From positions 257,501-321,500 of the forward strand of contig NW_026111663.1 of the NCBI RefSeq assembly GCF_024679095.1: 64,000 nucleotides of DNA. Reading direction: 5' to 3'. Origin of the DNA: Eriocheir sinensis. Its lineage: Eukaryota; Arthropoda; Malacostraca; Decapoda; Varunidae. Below, one piece after another: positions 47,236-58,700 of this stretch; the first letter of the stretch is position 1, and each line of letters opens with the position of its first letter. The translations under genes and the position numbers were made by a program. The notes beneath the pieces were generated by a model that was given only the letters and a program-made list of their open reading frames with translations, had not been told where the DNA came from and made no database searches.

Positions 47236-49133
47236 ATGGTTCGTAACTTTAAGAGGAAGAGTGACAGAGGGCAAGTGTCCCCTGATGTAATGCTTGAGGC
47301 TGTCCGCCAAGTGAAGTTGCAGCACAAATCAATCAGATCTACAGCAAGAGATTTTGATATAAACTACAGAACACTGTCTCGATACTGTGAAAAAATTAGT
47401 CATGAAGAAATTACCGGAAACAACCCTGTACCTCAAACCTCTGTTGGCTACATAAGAAATAGGTTAATATTCACTGCAGAAATGGAAAATCTCTTGGTGG
47501 ATTATATCTTGAAGGCATCTGCGATATACCAAGGTTTGTCACCAAAAGAAATTCGCAAGTTGGCTTTTCAGCTGGGTAAAGCAAATGCTTTATCAATGCC
47601 ATTGAAGTGGTCTGAAACACAGCAAGCTGGAGCAGACTGGTTTACTGGTTCTCTAAAGCGTCATCCCACACTGTCGATCAGAACCCCAGCAATGTGAGTT
47701 TATTTTTTGACAAACTTTTTGATGTACTTAGTCGTTATAATCTGCAAGCCAAAGATATATGGAACATGGATAAAACTGGTGTCACTACAGTTCAGAAGCC
47801 TGAGAGGGTAATGGCACGCCGGGGTTACAAGCAAGTAGGATTTCTAACTTCAGGAGAAAGAGGAACACTTGTCACCATTGCCTGTGCTGTCTCAGCTACA
47901 GGAAATAGTGTCCCTCCTTTTTTTATTTTTCCAAGGCTCTACTTCAAAGATTATTTCCTGAACGATGCACCTCCAGGCAGTAAAGGTGCAGCCAATCCTT
48001 CGGGATGGATGAAAGAAGAAAGCTTCTGCATATTTTTGAAGCATTTTGTTGAAAATGTCAGATGCTCAAAGGAGCATCCATGCCTTCTGATATTAGATAA
48101 TCATGACTCACACCTTTCCATTGATGGTCTGGATTATGCAAAAGATAATGGATTAATAATGTTGTCCTTTCCACCTCACACCTCTCACCGTCTACAACCT
48201 CTTGACAAATCAGTGTTTGGGCCATTCAAAAAATTTGTCAACAATTCTTGTGATGCCTGGATGGTTAATCACCCAGGCCAGACAATGACTATTTACGATA
48301 TCCCTGGAATCATCAAGACAGCATATTATCTTGCTGCAACACCAAACAATATCACAGCTGGATTTAGATCAACTGGTATCAGTCCTTTCAATCGAGACAT
48401 ATTCAGTGATGCAGACTTTGCTCCAGGTTATACGACTGATCGTCCGATGATCAATAATGCCACTGTTGCAGATCCTAGTATTGCAGGCAACAATGAGGTT
48501 GATGATCAACCTAAAACTGATAGAGAGCCTCAGCCTGTGACTGATAAAGACCAACAGTCTGACAGGGATGTTGAACACCAGCCTGTGACAGATAAAGAGG
48601 CCGAGCCAGGATCTAGTAATATAATCCCTAATAGGTCTACAACAAAAGAGCCAGGAACAAGCACATCAAATGAAGACAATAATGAAACAACTTCAGAAAC
48701 TCAAAGTCTAGGTTTGACAACTCCTGAGAACATCAGACCATTCTGCAAAGCAGGACCAAGACAGAAAGAAAGTACAGGAAACAGTCGTAAGCGTCAAACA
48801 GCTGTCCTGACTGATACTCCTGTCAATGAGTCTTTGAAAGACATGAAGATGGCTTCTAAAGCAAGGAACAACACAGGCAAGAAACTCTTTCAGAAGAAAT
48901 CAAAGAAAGGAACAAGGAGAAATAGTAGAGGCAAGGGAAAGTCTCAAGCAAGCACACCTGAATCCTCAGAAGATGAAGAATGGCTCTGTCTTGTTTGTAT
49001 GGAGCCTCATTCCAACAGCAGGCCTGGGGAAAAGTGGGTGCAGTGCCCCAGCTGCAAACTGTGGCCACATGATGACTGCACTCCAGGAGGATCCTACTAT
49101 ATTTGCCAAAATCGTGATTCGGAATCAGAATGA
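47236..49133 (+). pseudogene. Pogo/Tigger-like transposase with PHD-like tail
   Basis: A DDD transposase of the pogo group. The N-terminal psq HTH (SPDVMLEAVRQVKLQHKSIR, STARDFDINYRTLSRYCEKI) is followed by a CENP-B-type second HTH (FTAEMENLLVDYIL, LKWSETQQAGADWFTGSLKR). The catalytic core holds IWNMDKTGVTT, LLILDNHDSH and SHRLQPLDKSVFGPFK, so all three acidic residues are visible. A Ser/Thr/Glu-rich linker and a Lys/Arg-rich stretch follow. The C-terminus is a Cys/His cluster (WLCLVCMEPHSNS, WVQCPSCKLWPHDDC, YYICQN) resembling a PHD finger. The chosen start is the ATG at 47236, after a pyrimidine tract and AG at 47215-47216. A small deletion at ~47690-47700 removes about a dozen conserved residues and shifts the frame. 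No other break is seen. Confidence 0.88.
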
Positions 49134-49344
49134 ACCACAATAATTTATTGTTTTTCTGTTATTAGAAGTTTCTTTTCGGAATACATAAATTCCTTGTTAC
49201 TGTTTTCATAGTTAAATCAATGAAAGGCAATGGTTCAGTGTTTATAAAGATGGTTAAAGTGAATAATGCAATTCCTTTAGTTATCAATTTTACATGAAAC
49301 AATCTGGTTTAATTTTTATGTCATGCTACTGTAAATCAGGGAAC

Positions 49345-49350
49345 AATAAA
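49345..49350 (+). promoter_or_regulatory. Poly(A) signal of the pogo gene
   Basis: AATAAA 212 bases downstream of the transposase stop, inside the element. Confidence 0.5.
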
Positions 49351-49616
49351 ATTCCTACAGTAATTAGAGCTCACATTTCTTTCAAATCCATTCACACTTT
49401 GGCAAAGCAATTCAACCACCATTGTTCTGCTTTCACAACCTATCTTCAACTATCAAAGGTTCTGCAAGTTTGAAAAGGCAATAAAAATAAGGAAAAGTGG
49501 GTAAAATCACAATATTTCTAAAGAAAAAGACTTTCCTGCTCTAAATAATTATTTATCTGGCATCACAGTGGATTTTAATGCCATTATAAAAACATTTTTT
49601 CGATGTTTTGTGACTT

Positions 49617-49860
49617 TGTGACAACCAACCCCATATACTGTGACAGCCATCCCCATGATGGGGATGGCTGTCACATTATAAAAAATATTTTGTTTTGAAA
49701 AATACTCCAAAAAGGTACAAAAGCTGAGGATCACAAATACACCAGTGGATAGCTTAAAGGCCAAATTTATATTTGATCACCGTAACACTTGCCATTATGT
49801 TGAATCTTAGACAAAAATAAATAAAATGTGAAAATTGTGACAACCAGCCCCGGTCTCCCC
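49617..49860. promoter_or_regulatory. Right subterminal repeat set with perfect palindrome
   Basis: GTGACAACCAACCCC at 49617, then an 18-bp perfect inverted repeat (49639-49656 and 49658-49675) centred on one G, TGTGACAGCCATCCCCAT on its left arm. The terminal copy GTGACAACCAGCCCC is at 49837. They mirror the left subterminal set. Confidence 0.85.
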
Positions 49861-49862
49861 TA

Positions 49863-50040
49863 CAGTTAACATTTTGGGAACCCTCCATGACTAGTGCACG
49901 ATAGCTATAATGTGAGAGGGATATTCGCTCTCGCGATAGAGCCTAGAGAAAAACGGCAAATATCCCAACTTCTAGACTATAACGAGTCTAGGCTGCACTA
50001 GAAAAAAAAAATAATAACGTGTGAAACAGTCGAGAGAAGC
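49863..50040. other. No recognised feature
   Basis: Short unique flank of the pogo element with an A-run near 50001-50012. Confidence 0.5.
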
Positions 50041-50199
50041 AATCGAGCAGGGTGCTGGCAGCGCCACCTGGACACAGGCAGAGAGATGCCGCAAGCTCCA
50101 TTCTTTCAAGCCGCCTCACTCCGTCAAGACGCTCTCCTCAGCTCTGCTGCCACAGTAAACTGTGTGACCACTTTTGTTTGGCCTTGTTTCCCTGTGCCT

Positions 50200-50927
50200 T
50201 GCTTAAGTTCCTCGTCCCTTGGAGCGGCGGTTTTCTGACCCCCTTCCCGCACCCGCGCTCTGTCTCCCCGTGCCACCGCTGGGCGAGTAGAGCGGTCGTG
50301 TGTGTGACAAGTGATTAGCGCCCATATTGCTCGCTTGACCTGCGTCCATTTGGTTCGCTTCCGTCCCTGGAGGTGCGGATCTCTATCCCCTACCGGACCG
50401 GAGTTCACTCTCCGTGTTACGGACGAGAAGAGCGGCCGTGTTTGTGACGAATGACCTGCGTCCATATGGTTCGCTTGACCTGCGTCCATTTGGTTCGCTT
50501 GTGTCCCTGGAGGTGCGGATCTCTATCTCCTCCCGGACCGGCGTTCTCTCTCTCCTTGTTACGGACGAGAGGAGCTGCCGTGTTGGTGATGAATGATCTG
50601 CGTCCATTTGGTTTGCTTGACTTGCGTCCATTTGGTTCGCTTGACTTGCGTCCATTTGGTTTGCTTGACTTGCGTCCATTTGGTTCGCTTTCGTCCTTGG
50701 AGGCGAGGATCTCTATCCCCTCCCGGACCGGCGTTCTCTCTCCGTGTTACGGACGAGAAGAGCGGCCGTGTTTGTGACGAATGACCTTCGTCCATATGGT
50801 TCGCTTGACCTGCGTCCATTTGGTTTGCTTTCGTCTCCGGAGGCACGGGTGCACGACCCCCTCACGGACCGGCGTCCTCCCACCCATGTCACTGGCGGGG
50901 GGAGCAGCTGCTTTCGTGACGAATGAC
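50200..50927. repeat. GC-rich complex tandem repeat, left arm
   Basis: Imperfect units of ~150 bases carry GGAGGTGCGGATCTCTATC, CGGACCGG.GTTC.CTCTC and GTGTTACGGACGAGAAGAGC, then GCCGTGTTTGTGACGAATGA. Within and between them is a 24-25-bp subrepeat TTGACTTGCGTCCATTTGGT ending TCGC, five times in a row at ~50595-50690. Further units occur at 55480-55740, beyond the CR1 insertion. Confidence 0.88.
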
Positions 50928-51010
50928 TTAAGAACATAAGAACGCAGGAGTCTGCAAGAGGCCGGTAGGCCTGTACGAGGCAGCTCCTTTGACCCTAAGC
51001 TCCCGTGTAT

Positions 51011-53930
51011 CTAACCCCACCTAATATCGCTGTCCATGAATTTATCTAGTCTATTTTTGAATGTGACAATTGTATTGGCACTCACCACATGACTGTTAAG
51101 CCTATTCCACTCATCCACCACCCTGTTAGTAAACCAATTTTTGCCTATGTCCCTGTTGAATCTGAATTTATCCAGTTTAAACCCGTTACTTCGTGTCCTA
51201 CCCGGTTCTCTTACCAACAAAACCTTATGAATGTCTCTCTTATTAAAGCCCTTCATCCATTTATAAACCTCGATCATGTCTCCACGCACCCTTCGCCTTT
51301 CTAGAGAATGCAAGTTTAACTGTTTGAGTCTTTCCTCGTATGGCAAGTTTCTCAACCCCTGAATCATCTTAGTCATCCTCCTCTGCATCGATTCTAACAT
51401 TTTGATATCCATTCTATAGTAGGGTGACCAGAACTGAACCGCATAGTCAAGATGAGGTCTAACTAATGCTAAATATAGTTTGAGGAAGACTTCGGGGCTT
51501 CTGTTGCTTACGCTCCTTGAAATAAATCCCAGTACCCTATTAGCTCGATTTCTAGCTTGAATGCATTGTGCCCTTGGACGGAGATCAGAGCTCACTAAGA
51601 CCCTAAATCCCTCTCGCACCCAGACCTACTTATGAGAGTGTCATTTAAGCAATAGTTATGTGAGGGGTTGTTCCTACCTACACTCAGAATACTGCACTTC
51701 CCTACATTGAACTCCATCTGCCATTTATCCGCCCAGTCATATAATCTGTTGAGTTCACCTTGAGAATACTAGCGTCCTGATCCGACTCAATTACTCTACC
51801 GATCTTGGTATCATCTGCAAATTTACTAACATCACTACTAATTCCTGTGTCTAAGTCATTGATATAAATAATAAACAAAAGTGGACCTAATACCGAACCT
51901 TGTGGGACCCCACTCGTAACACATCCCCAGTCAGATCTTTTACCATTGATTTGCACTCTTTGCTTCCTATTGCTAAGCCACGCCTTGACCCAGTTCAAAA
52001 CTTTACCCTCTACTCCGTGAGCCTGTAATTTAAGCAACAGTCGTTGGTGAGGAACTTTGTCAAACGCTTTACTAAAATCAAGATAGATTACATCATAATT
52101 TTCATCTCTGTCAACCGCCTCAAATACTTTATTGTAGAAGGACAAGAGATTGGTGAGGCATGACCTACCTTTTGTGAACCCATGCTGCGAGTCGTGAATT
52201 AAGCTATGTTTCTCTAAATGCTCCCGAATGTTCCTGGCTATTATGGACTCCAGCATCTTCCCTATAACCGATGTTAAGCTAATTGGGCGATAGTTTGAAG
52301 CAACTGACCTGTCCCCCTTTTTAAAAATCGGCGTCACATTAGCTACTTTCCATAGGCTCGGCACATAGCCAGTATTTACCGACATCTTAAAGATGTCGGT
52401 TAGTGGGTCACTGATTATATCACCTAACTCCTTTAATACCCTCGGAAATATCCCGTCAGGACCTGGCGACTTGTTCTTCTTCAGCTTATCTATCTCATCC
52501 TGAACTACTTGCCTGGTAATGATTATATCCCTCAATTTATCGCCATCCCTCGCCCTCGTACACCTGAACTCTTTCCGGTATAGTCGTTCGATCCTCCTGT
52601 GTGAATACTGAAAGGAAGTAGTCGTTCAACAATGTGCTCATATTTTCGTAATTTTCTACTAGCTCCCCTGTGTTTGTTTTCAGCGGTCCAATTTTCTCCC
52701 GTGTTTTTGTTCTATACATCTGAAAGAAGCCCTTAGGATTACTTTTCGCCTCATTTGCTACTTTGATCTCATAGTTCTTTTTTGCTATCCTGGTGTTTTT
52801 CTTAACTAATCTAGATAGTTCGACGTACCGGCCCCTGAGATGTGTTTCCCCATTCTTTATTTTCTGATAAATTCCCTTCTTTAATCCAATCTCGTGTTTT
52901 AGTCCACGAGTCATCCACTTAGGATCATTGTTTTCTTTTCTAAGTGTTCGCTGTGGTATATGCTGTTCTTGCCCCTCTACTATTACTCTAACTAAATTAT
53001 TGTAAGACATTTCTACCTGGTTCTCCTGGCTCTCCAATCCGCAGTTCTGGCCCTCATGAATCCCTAAATTATCCCAGTTTACCCCTTCAAGATGTCTTCG
53101 AAGCCCCCGTAGTTTGCTCTTCTAAAATCTGGCACTAACACTGGGTTTGGTTCGCGGGTTACCGCCCAGTCTAAGCTAAAACGAACCGTTCTGTGATCAC
53201 TATTTCCTAACTCTCCGCCCACCTCCAACTCACGTAGCAAGTTCCCATTATTGGTTAGGACTAAGTCTAATATGTTATCTCCTCTGGTAGGCTCAGTAAC
53301 TACCTGCTTAAGGAAATTATCATGTATAACTTCAAGAAAGTCCTCGGCTTCCAGGTCACCCACTAGATCTTCCCAGTCTATATTCCTATAATTAAAGTCC
53401 CCCATTACGCAGACATTTCTACTCATACTCGCCCTGCCAATCTCCTGTAGTAATATACTCGTGTTCTGCCTGTTAAGGTTGGGTGGCCTGTATATAACTC
53501 CTAGAGTTAGTTTTTCTTTCCCTTCGTAAACGTCCACCCAAACTGATTCTGAATCTATCTTAGTTTTGACTGAGTTGTTAACTAAACATTTAAGTGAGTC
53601 TTTAACATATAGCGCAACTCCACCTCCCTTTCTGCCCCTTCTGTCTTTGTGAAACATCTGATAACCCGTTATTTCAAATTCTGATCTAAAATTTCTATTA
53701 GCAGTGTCTATCCATGTCTCAGTGATCGCTATTATGTCAAAATTTTCTGAACAAGCTTCACCCCTTAGTAAGTCTATCTTGTTTCTGAGGCTCCTGCTGT
53801 TAGTATAGAAGATTCTTAGCCCGTCCTCTGTTACTCCTCTAGAATTACTTCTAAGCTGCCTGGTTATATTATGAGCTAGATGTCCCCTCCCATTACTCCT
53901 CCCATTGCTCCCATTACTCCTCCCCCCCTC
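51011..53930 (-). pseudogene. CR1 copy 3 ORF2 (endonuclease-RT)
   Basis: The ORF opens right at the ORF1 stop, in a different frame (an ATAGGCGAGG stretch overlaps the stop). Endonuclease: [164 protein letters not shown]. The C-terminus ends TFKNRLDKFMDSDIRWG at 51011. It is interrupted by short indels near 51650-51770, 52536 and 53060, so four reading pieces result. The last catalytic motif is FADD, not YADD, in all copies. Confidence 0.92.
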
Positions 53931-53932
53931 GC

Positions 53933-55427
53933 CTATACTAAAAAATCCCTCAGGGTACCAAGTGCTCGCTCAAGGGAGTCTGAGAGAGCCTCAACACCCT
54001 TGAACGTCAAGTGTATCCCGTCACGGGCGTAGAGGGCGTCGTTGCCAAAGAAGAGGTCCCAGTTGTCGACGAACAGCCACCCATTGCGCTCGCAGTGCTC
54101 AGCATGTCTGCTGTTCACTGCTATCGCCCTGGAGAGCCATCCATCGCCAACGCCCCTCCTTGGCAGGACGCCACACACTACTGGCGACCCACCAGCGTCA
54201 CGTATCCTGCCTAACAATTCTCTAAAACGCCTGAGAAGGTCCTCGCTTGGCACACGAGAAACGTCGTTTCCGCCACAGCTGAGAAAGACAATGGGGTTCG
54301 ATCCCTCGCTTGCCATACACGCCTCAATCCTGTCTGATATATGGCCCACCCCTGCCCCTGGGAAACACACCCTCGTCCTGTTCTTATCCTTGGAGCAAAA
54401 ATACCTGTCAACATAACGAACCTGACTATCACCAACAACAAGAACCCGACGGTCGGATGGGGGGTCTGGTGGGGTGGGTGAAGGGGAGGGAGAGCGGGAA
54501 GGAAGGGGCGGCACCTGCTGTTAAGAACGAGGAGAAATTGTGTAAGAGGTTGAAGGTGGACAGGTGGAGGAGGTGGTGGAGGAAGAGGAAGAAGGAGAAA
54601 GGGAGGGAGGTGGAGGGAGGAACGGACGAGGAGAGGGAGGAGGAAGAGGGGGAAAGGGAAGGTAAGGGACAGGTGTTGGAGGGAGGGACGAGCGAGGAGG
54701 CGGAGGACAAGGAGGAGAAAGAGCGAGAGGAGGAGGAGGAGGAGAGTGGGCGGGAAGAGGGGAGAGGGGGGACGGAAGAGGAAGGCGAGGAATTGGAGGC
54801 GGAGGAGGAGGAGGGGGAGGAGGAGGAGGAGGAGGAGGAGGAGGAAGGAGGAGTAGGTGAAAGGGAGAGTGAGGTGGGGGAGGGAGGGACGGACGAGGAG
54901 AGGGAGGAGGAAGAGGGGGAAGGGGAAGGTGAAGGACAGGTGTGGGAGGGAGGGACGAGCGAAGAGGCGGAGGACAAGGAGGAGAAAGAGGGAGAGGAGG
55001 AGGAGGAGGAGGGTGGGCGGGGAGAGGGGAGAGGGGGGTTGGAAGAGGAAGGCGAGGAGGAGGAGGAGGAAGAGGAGGAAAAAGAGGAGAAGGAGGGGTG
55101 GGAAGCGGGGAGATCGGAGATGGTCGAGGAGGAGGAGGAGGAGGAGGAGGATGGGAGGGGCTGTTGTGTGGGTGAAGACAATACTAGAGGGGAGGAGGAC
55201 GAGGAAGAAGAGGAAGAGGAAGGGGAGGAGGAGGAGGCGGGGCTTGTTGCTGCTGCACTAACCAGTAAGTGCACTTGGGCGGCGAGAGTCGTAACCCTAT
55301 TATCTAACTCTATGATCCTCTGATCATCCTTCTGAGTCTTAATGCAGAACCTACAAACGTCCTTGGAAAGAAAGTACTGCTTGGCCATGCGAAGGCCACA
55401 CCCAGAACAACGCTTGAGGGACGTCAT
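53933..55427 (-). pseudogene. CR1 copy 3 ORF1: zinc knuckle, Ser-rich linker, esterase
   Basis: The start at 55427 reads MTSLKRCSGCGLRMAKQYFL, then SKDVCRFC, giving a CX2C-X14-CX2C zinc site. A short coiled-coil-like helix follows (DDQRIIELDNRVTTLAAQVH). Next come ~250 residues of Ser/Pro repeats, encoded by a GGA-type purine tract on the plus strand (54540-55250). The C-terminal SGNH esterase domain (54490-53933) has VLVVGDSQVRYVD (catalytic Ser block), FLSCGGNDVSR (Asn block) and YARDGIHLTFKG (Asp-His block). CR1 ORF1 proteins with esterase and PHD-like domains are known. The enzyme's role in retrotransposition is not settled. A frame change at ~54450-54515 separates linker and esterase. 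Confidence 0.88.
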
Positions 55428-55475
55428 GGTGAAGATATGGGCGAGGCAAGACGGAAACAATTAGGCGCGTTAAGA

Positions 55476-55740
55476 CGATAACAAAGTACGCAGCTGCGGT
55501 GAGGTCGTGGTCGTGGGGCGTCCTTCTGTTTCGTCTCTCCCTGGAGGCACGGCTCTCTCCCCGTGTTACGGGTGTGTTGAACGGCTGTGTTATGACGAGT
55601 GTCGAAGGCCCCTTGACTCACTTTTGACCTTGGAGGTAGCGGGTTTGTGACCCCGCTCCCCGTATCATACCCCCGCTCGGACCGCGGGCGTGGCTAACTG
55701 CCGTCTTCGAGACGTGCGTCGACTCAAGCCTTACCATCAG
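55476..55740. repeat. GC-rich complex tandem repeat, right arm
   Basis: GTCTCTCCCTGGAGGCACGG, CTCTCTCCCCGTGTTACGGG and GGCTGTGTTATGACGAGTG match, with divergence, the units left of the CR1 insertion. It passes directly into the 38-bp minisatellite. Confidence 0.7.
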
Positions 55741-58700
55741 ACACTTAGCTAGCTACGTATATTTGCGGTGGCCTACGTAGTCTTGGGGCCGCTACGTCTT
55801 ATACGTATAGGTGCGGCCAGTTACGTTTCTTTGCTGTCGCCTACGTATCTTTCCGGCCTACGCATCTTTGCGGCCGCTCATATAATTATACGTATATGTG
55901 CCGCCAGCTACGTTTAATCGCCTCCGCTTATGTACGGCCAGATACGTATATTTGATGTCGCCTACGTTTCTGTGCGGCCAGCTACACATACTTGCTGTCG
56001 CCTACGTTTATGGGCGGCCGGCTACACATATTTGCTGTCGCCTACGTTTATGGGCGGCCAGCTACACATATTTGCTGTCGCCTACGTTTATGGGCGGCCG
56101 GCTACTTATTATTGCTGTCGCCTACGTTTATGGGCGGCCGGCTTCTTATTATTGCTGTCGCCTACGTTTATGGGCGGCCGGCTACTTATTATTGCTGTCG
56201 CCACGTTATGTGCGGCCAGCTACGCATCTTTGCTGTCGCCTAGTTATGCACGGCCAGCTTACATCTTTGCTGTCGCCTAGTTATGTGCGGCCAGCTACGC
56301 ATCTTTGCTGTCGCCTAGTTATGTGCGGCCAGCTACGCATCTTTGCTGTCGCCTAGTTATGAACGGCCAGCTTACATCTTTGCTGTCGCCTAGTTATGTG
56401 CGGCCAGCTACGCATCTTTGCTGTCGCCTAGTTATGTGCGACCAGCTACGCATCTTTGCTGTCGCCTAGTTATGTGCGACCAGCTACGCATCTTTGCTGT
56501 CACCTAGTTATGTGCGACCAGCTACGCATCTTTGCTGTCGCCACGGCATGTGCGGCCAGCTACGCATCTTTGCTGTCGCCTAGTTATGTGCGACCAGCTA
56601 CGCATCTTTGCCGTCACCTCGGTATGTGCGGCCAGCTACGCATCTTTGCTGTCGCCTAGTTATGTGCGACCAGCTACGCATCTTTGCTGTCACCTCTATG
56701 TGCGACCAGCTACGCATCTTTGCTGTCACCTCGGTATGTGCGACCAGCTACGCATCTTTGCTGTCACCTCTATGTGCGACCAGCTACGCATCTTTGCTGT
56801 CACCTCGGTATGTGCGACCAGCTACGCATCTTTGCTGTCACCTCGGTATGTGCGGCCAGCTACGCATCTTTGCTGTCACCTCGGTATGTGCGGCCAGCTA
56901 CGCATCTTTGCTGTCACCTCGGTATGTGCGGCCAGCTACGCATCTTTGCTGTCACCTCGGTATGTGCGGCCAGCTACGCATCTTTGCTGTCACCTCGGTA
57001 TGTGCGGCCAGCTACGCATCTTTGCTGTCGCCTAGTTATGTGCGGCCAGCTACGCATCTTTGCTGTCGCCTGAGTTATGTGCGGCCAGCTACGCATCTTT
57101 GCTGTCGCCACGTCATGTGCGGCCAGCTACGCATCTTTGCTGTCGCCTGAGTTATGTGCGGCCAGCTACGCATCTTTGCTGTCGCCACGTCATGTGCGGC
57201 CAGCTAGGCATCTTTGCTGTCGCCTAGTTATGTGCGACCAACTGCGCATTTTTGCTGTCGCCTGAGTTATGTGCGACCAGCTACGCATCTTTGCTGTCAC
57301 CTAGTTATGTGCGACCAGCTACGCATCTTTGCTGTCGCCTAGTTATGTGCGACCAGCTACGCATCTTTGCTGTCGCCTAGTTATGTGCGACCAGCTACGC
57401 ATCTTTGCTGTCGCCTAGTTATGTGCGACCAGCTACGCATCTTTGCTGTCACCTCTATGTGCGACCAGCTACGCATCTTTGCCGTCACCTCGGTATGTGC
57501 GGCCAGCTACGCATCTTTGCTGTCGCCTAGTTATGTGCGACCAGCTACGCATCTTTGCTGTCACCTCTATGTGCGACCAGCTACGCATCTTTGCTGTCAC
57601 CTCGGTATGTGCGACCAGCTACGCATCTTTGCTGTCACCTCTATGTGCGACCAGCTACGCATCTTTGCTGTCACCTCGGTATGTGCGACCAGCTACGCAT
57701 CTTTGCTGTCACCTCGGTATGTGCGGCCAGCTACGCATCTTTGCTGTCACCTCGGTATGTGCGGCCAGCTACGCATCTTTACTGTCACCTCGGTATGTGC
57801 GGCCAGCTACGCATCTTTGCTGTCACCTCGGTATGTGCGGCCAGCTACGCATCTTTGCTGTCACCTCGGTATGTGCGGCCAGCTACGCATCTTTGCTGTC
57901 ACCTCGGTATGTGCGGCCAGCTATGCATCTTTGCTGTCACCTCGGTATGTGCGGCCAGCTACGCATCTTTGCTGTCACCTCGGTATGTGCGGCCAGCTAC
58001 GCATGTTTGCTGTCACCTCGGTATGTGCGGCCAGCTACGCATGTTTGCTGTCACCTCGGTATGTGCGGCCAGCTACGCATGTTTGCTGTCACCTCGGTAT
58101 GTGCGGCCAGCTACGCATGTTTGCTGTCACCTCGGTATGTGCGGCCAGCTACGCATGTTTGCTGTCACCTCGGTATGTGCGGCCAGCTACGCATGTTTGC
58201 TGTCACCTCGGTATGTGCGGCCAGCTACGCATGTTTGCTGTCACCTCGGTATGTGCGGCCAGCTACGCATCTTTGCTGTCGCCTAGTTATGTGCGACCAG
58301 CTACGCATCTTTGCTGTCACCTCGGTATGTGCGGCCAGCTACGCATCTTTGCTGTCGCCTAGTTATGTGCGACCAGCTACGCATCTTTGCTGTCACCTCT
58401 ATGTGCGACCAGCTACGCATCTTTGCTGTCACCTCGGTATGTGCGGCCAGCTACGCATCTTTGCTGTCGCCTAGTTATGTGCGACCAGCTACGCATCTTT
58501 GCCGTCACCTCGGTATGTGCGGCCAGCTACGCATCTTTGCTGTCGCCTAGTTATGTGCGACCAGCTACGCATCTTTGCTGTCACCTCTATGTGCGACCAG
58601 CTACGCATCTTTGCTGTCACCTCGGTATGTGCGACCAGCTACGCATCTTTGCTGTCACCTCTATGTGCGACCAGCTACGCATCTTTGCTGTCACCTCGGT

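Larger units (their letters stand above)
46101..49860 (+). mobile_element. Pogo-type DNA transposon, nearly complete
   Basis: Inverted ends share GACCGGGGC.GGTTGTCACA (left at 46101; right end read inwards from 49860 starts GGGGAGACCGGGG). TA flanks both sides (46099-46100 and 49861-49862). The left end is ~5 bases shorter than the right. The GGGG.TGGTTGTCACA motif is repeated in both orientations near each end. One transposase gene occupies the middle. Confidence 0.88.
50928..55475 (-). mobile_element. CR1-like LINE, copy 3 (near full length)
   Basis: About 4.5 kb with both ORFs. The 3' end is ACATAAG-type 8-bp repeats (50929-50944). The 5' end lies at ~55475, where sequence again matches the repeat array present left of 50928. 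The insertion therefore split that array. No target duplication is evident, which is usual for CR1. Confidence 0.9.

Noticed and set aside
54310..55323. 337-codon Glu/Gly-rich plus-strand frame
   Set aside because: Antisense shadow of the Ser/Pro linker of CR1 ORF1; the minus frame has the zinc and esterase motifs.
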